DNA from: Chrysaora quinquecirrha
Lineage: Eukaryota > Cnidaria > Scyphozoa > Semaeostomeae > Pelagiidae
Assembly: GCA_014526335.1 (NCBI GenBank)
Contig: JACTAT010000026.1
Coordinates: 2,179,565-2,243,564, forward strand
Reading direction: 5' to 3'
DNA length: 64,000 nt
Shown: in pieces, positions 61,954-64,000 of the stretch
Layout of the letters: each line of letters starts with the position of its first letter
How positions within the stretch are numbered: the stretch's first letter is position 1
The notes under the pieces: model-generated
Seen by the model: the letters and a program-made list of their open reading frames with translations, nothing else
The model's database searches: none
Told to the model about the DNA's origin: nothing
Made by a program: the position numbers and the translations under genes

Positions 61954-64000
61954 GAAAATTTACCTCATAAATTAAATCATGAAAAGATGAATTAAAATGT
62001 TCAAATTGACAAGACAAACAGCCAAAAATCAGTCAATGAAATAGTGTATAAATTTGACCTGGTAAAGTCGTTAGCCTTTGCAAAAGAGATGAAATAGAAA
62101 AACACTTGACTACCAACTGTTTGCTCCTCCCTCCCATCATTCCAGCAAGAAGGTGGAATGAATAGTGGTAACATGACAACGGATGCACTGAACAGTGCCA
62201 TTATGCACATTGGTTGCTCTCATTCCACTACTGTTTGTTTCTCTACAAAAGTGTTCTGTTCATATTACGGATTAGCAGAAGAATGGGAACTAACAATGTG
62301 TCAATCATCTCCGGTTGTTGTTGTAAATGCTGACCGGTCTTTAGTGAAACGCACCGGGGGAACTTCTTATGTTTTTCTAAGCGGTCCTTTATATTGACAT
62401 CTGGTACTTAACCCTGACTCAAGAGCTCTGCAGGAAGACATCTCGAGCACATGCGGTGTGTAATGATCCGGGGGTGGCCTGGTCGTCAATTCGCAGAACT
62501 GAGCGTATCAATAACGAATTTTATGTTTCATTTCATTATCATTTCATTTCATTTAGGACACAAAACTATACATTACAGAATACGTTTATGGCCTAGACAG
62601 ATTGGTCTAACAGCGTGGCCGATACAGAGAGCCAACCTGGGCTGAACGCTCAGTTATTTCAAACAACTTTGGGGGACTGGTCCTGAGTAAATTTGCTTAT
62701 TAAAAAAAGAGTATATGCTACGCCCTACTGATAGGGTAGCGAACGGAACTTACACTACACACACTACCATGCCACGCGCATTTATAAGTACCGTTTTTGA
62801 CAAGAGCCGCGTGAGGGAGAGATTATCACCGATTTCTTTTATATGTATCTTTATACACGATACTCTTCAGCAGCACACGTTTTTAATAAGCAACTAGTCA
62901 ATATGCAACTAGGGCTGAGATTTTGTTTAAATTCTTGGTGAAATAGCTTTCTTTATGCAGCACATCCTTGCAAACTTGTCAATTATATTGAAAAAGCCAG
63001 AAAAGAGCCAAAATGAGAGGTTTTTAGGGGGTACCAGTTAAGTCCAAGTTTTTGGTACAAGTCCAGTTGCTGATTGAAAAAAGTGCATTAATAATACATT
63101 CTATGTTTAACCAAATAGCTAATTCACATTAATCCTACCTAAGTCAACCTAACGCTAGGCTGCTCCTCCAAAGAGGTCGTGATTGGTCCTACAGTATGTG
63201 GTCAGGAGGAGGTTTTTGCGGACCTTTTTTGAAGCCAGTTTGGGAAATACTTGTTCTAACACCGACTGGGATCTCATTCTAAACCTTAGAGGCAGAAAAA
63301 TGAAAACTGAGTTTCGTATATTCAAGCCTAGCTCTTGGGATTTGAAGGTCGATGTAGTTGCTTGTTCTGTAAGCAAGAGACCACTGATCTTTGGGTGAAT
63401 TTACTCTTTATTTTGTCTGGACAAAGACCATGAATGATTTTATAAGTCATAAATGCATTCGTGCTCACTGAAAGCATGAAACTCTTAAAATTTACGCTTT
63501 AGTAGTCTGAAAAAGGCACAGCAGAAAGGGGAGTAAACCTCTGAATAGTGCAGTAGAATGATACAAAGAGCATCATACAGTTACCATAAATAATTTATAC
63601 GTTTGCGTAGAAAAAGATTTCCGGCTAGCTATGGGTATTCAACATCATGCCAGGAACGGTTATCCTTCGAGGAATTCAAAGTGAAAATAGGGCATATCGT
63701 GCTTAGGACCACGTCCCAGCATAGCACAATTTATTACAAGGACAAATTGAATACCTTGGACGGTATGCCATTATTTAGCAGTATGAAGGAGCTCGCGCTA
63801 ATCACTCGTGATGCGAGGATAGCTGCGGGACTTGCACGGAATGGCTGGGAAGAATAAGGCATTGTTACTGTAAACGATTTTATGCCAGGCTTCGTGTGGT
63901 TCGGCTGATTTAACTGACAGGAATTTCTGTTAATCATTGTCTGTTTTATTTCTTTTTTCTTTTAATATAAATGAAACACTGAGTACACGAAATCTACAGG
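61954..64000. other. Intergenic, no gene recognised
   Basis: Overlapping frames at 63155-63398 and 63603-63857 have no domain I recognise. A short ATTTC tract lies at 62527-62558. Possible distal repeat fragments cannot be supported. Confidence 0.5.

Noticed and set aside
63155..63857. Frames at 63155-63398 (both strands) and 63603-63857
   Set aside because: No recognisable domain; overlapping antisense frames of similar length suggest chance or a decayed repeat.
1..64000. CRISPR arrays, bacterial operons or viral genes
   Set aside because: The tandem repeats lack unique spacers of constant length between identical short repeats, and no prokaryotic or viral protein was recognised.

Overview
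This is an AT-rich animal genomic window, most likely from an anthozoan-type cnidarian (sea anemone or coral). That assignment is inference from intronless rhodopsin-like GPCRs in tandem, a multi-exon astacin protease gene with very long introns, and dense small DNA transposons. No species-specific sequence was recognised. There is no bacterial gene organisation, no rRNA and no CRISPR. Nearly all open frames in the first 9 kb and in the low-complexity tracts are products of repeats.

Layout. 1-8890: satellite array of about 48 monomers (main period about 197 bp, a second class of about 157 bp) with two hairpins per monomer. 9034-11189: a small inverted-repeat element, a TIR element (9850-10307) and a hAT-type MITE with an 8-bp target duplication (10686-11189). 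11776-12729 and 16420-17442: two intronless paralogous class A GPCR genes, same strand, separated by minisatellite and inverted-repeat sequence. 18885-22265: a (TATAC)n microsatellite split by a small TIR element, which is itself split by a 2640-bp defective hAT transposon with a perfect 8-bp target duplication. 23190-24180: about 1 kb of polypurine sequence. 24690-35797: a second repeat family (about 196 bp) and a tandem duplication of about 5 kb whose two copies carry different MITE insertions; the first 196-bp array also hosts a 793-bp foldback element. 36283-57000: a six-exon gene for a secreted astacin metalloprotease with a C-terminal kringle domain. Its introns hold several TIR elements, two tRNA-derived SINE-like heads, minisatellites and microsatellites. 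58085-58665: a cluster of 15 same-strand TGACCT motifs. 61296-61953: the 3' end of a non-LTR retrotransposon on the minus strand, with poly(A). 62-64 kb: nothing recognised.

How the genes relate. The two GPCRs are a local duplicate pair and probably membrane receptors for an unknown ligand. The astacin-kringle protein has a signal peptide, an aspartate-switch prodomain, a furin-like site, the zinc site with Met-turn, and a complete six-cysteine kringle. The given sequence has a one-base frame break between catalytic domain and kringle, in a short A run, which is either an assembly error or a real lesion. The receptors and the protease show no functional link. The tandem duplication ends about 490 bp upstream of the protease start codon, so its second copy may contain upstream regulatory sequence.

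All statements come from reading the sequence by eye. Repeat identities and boundaries are approximate unless a target duplication fixes them.
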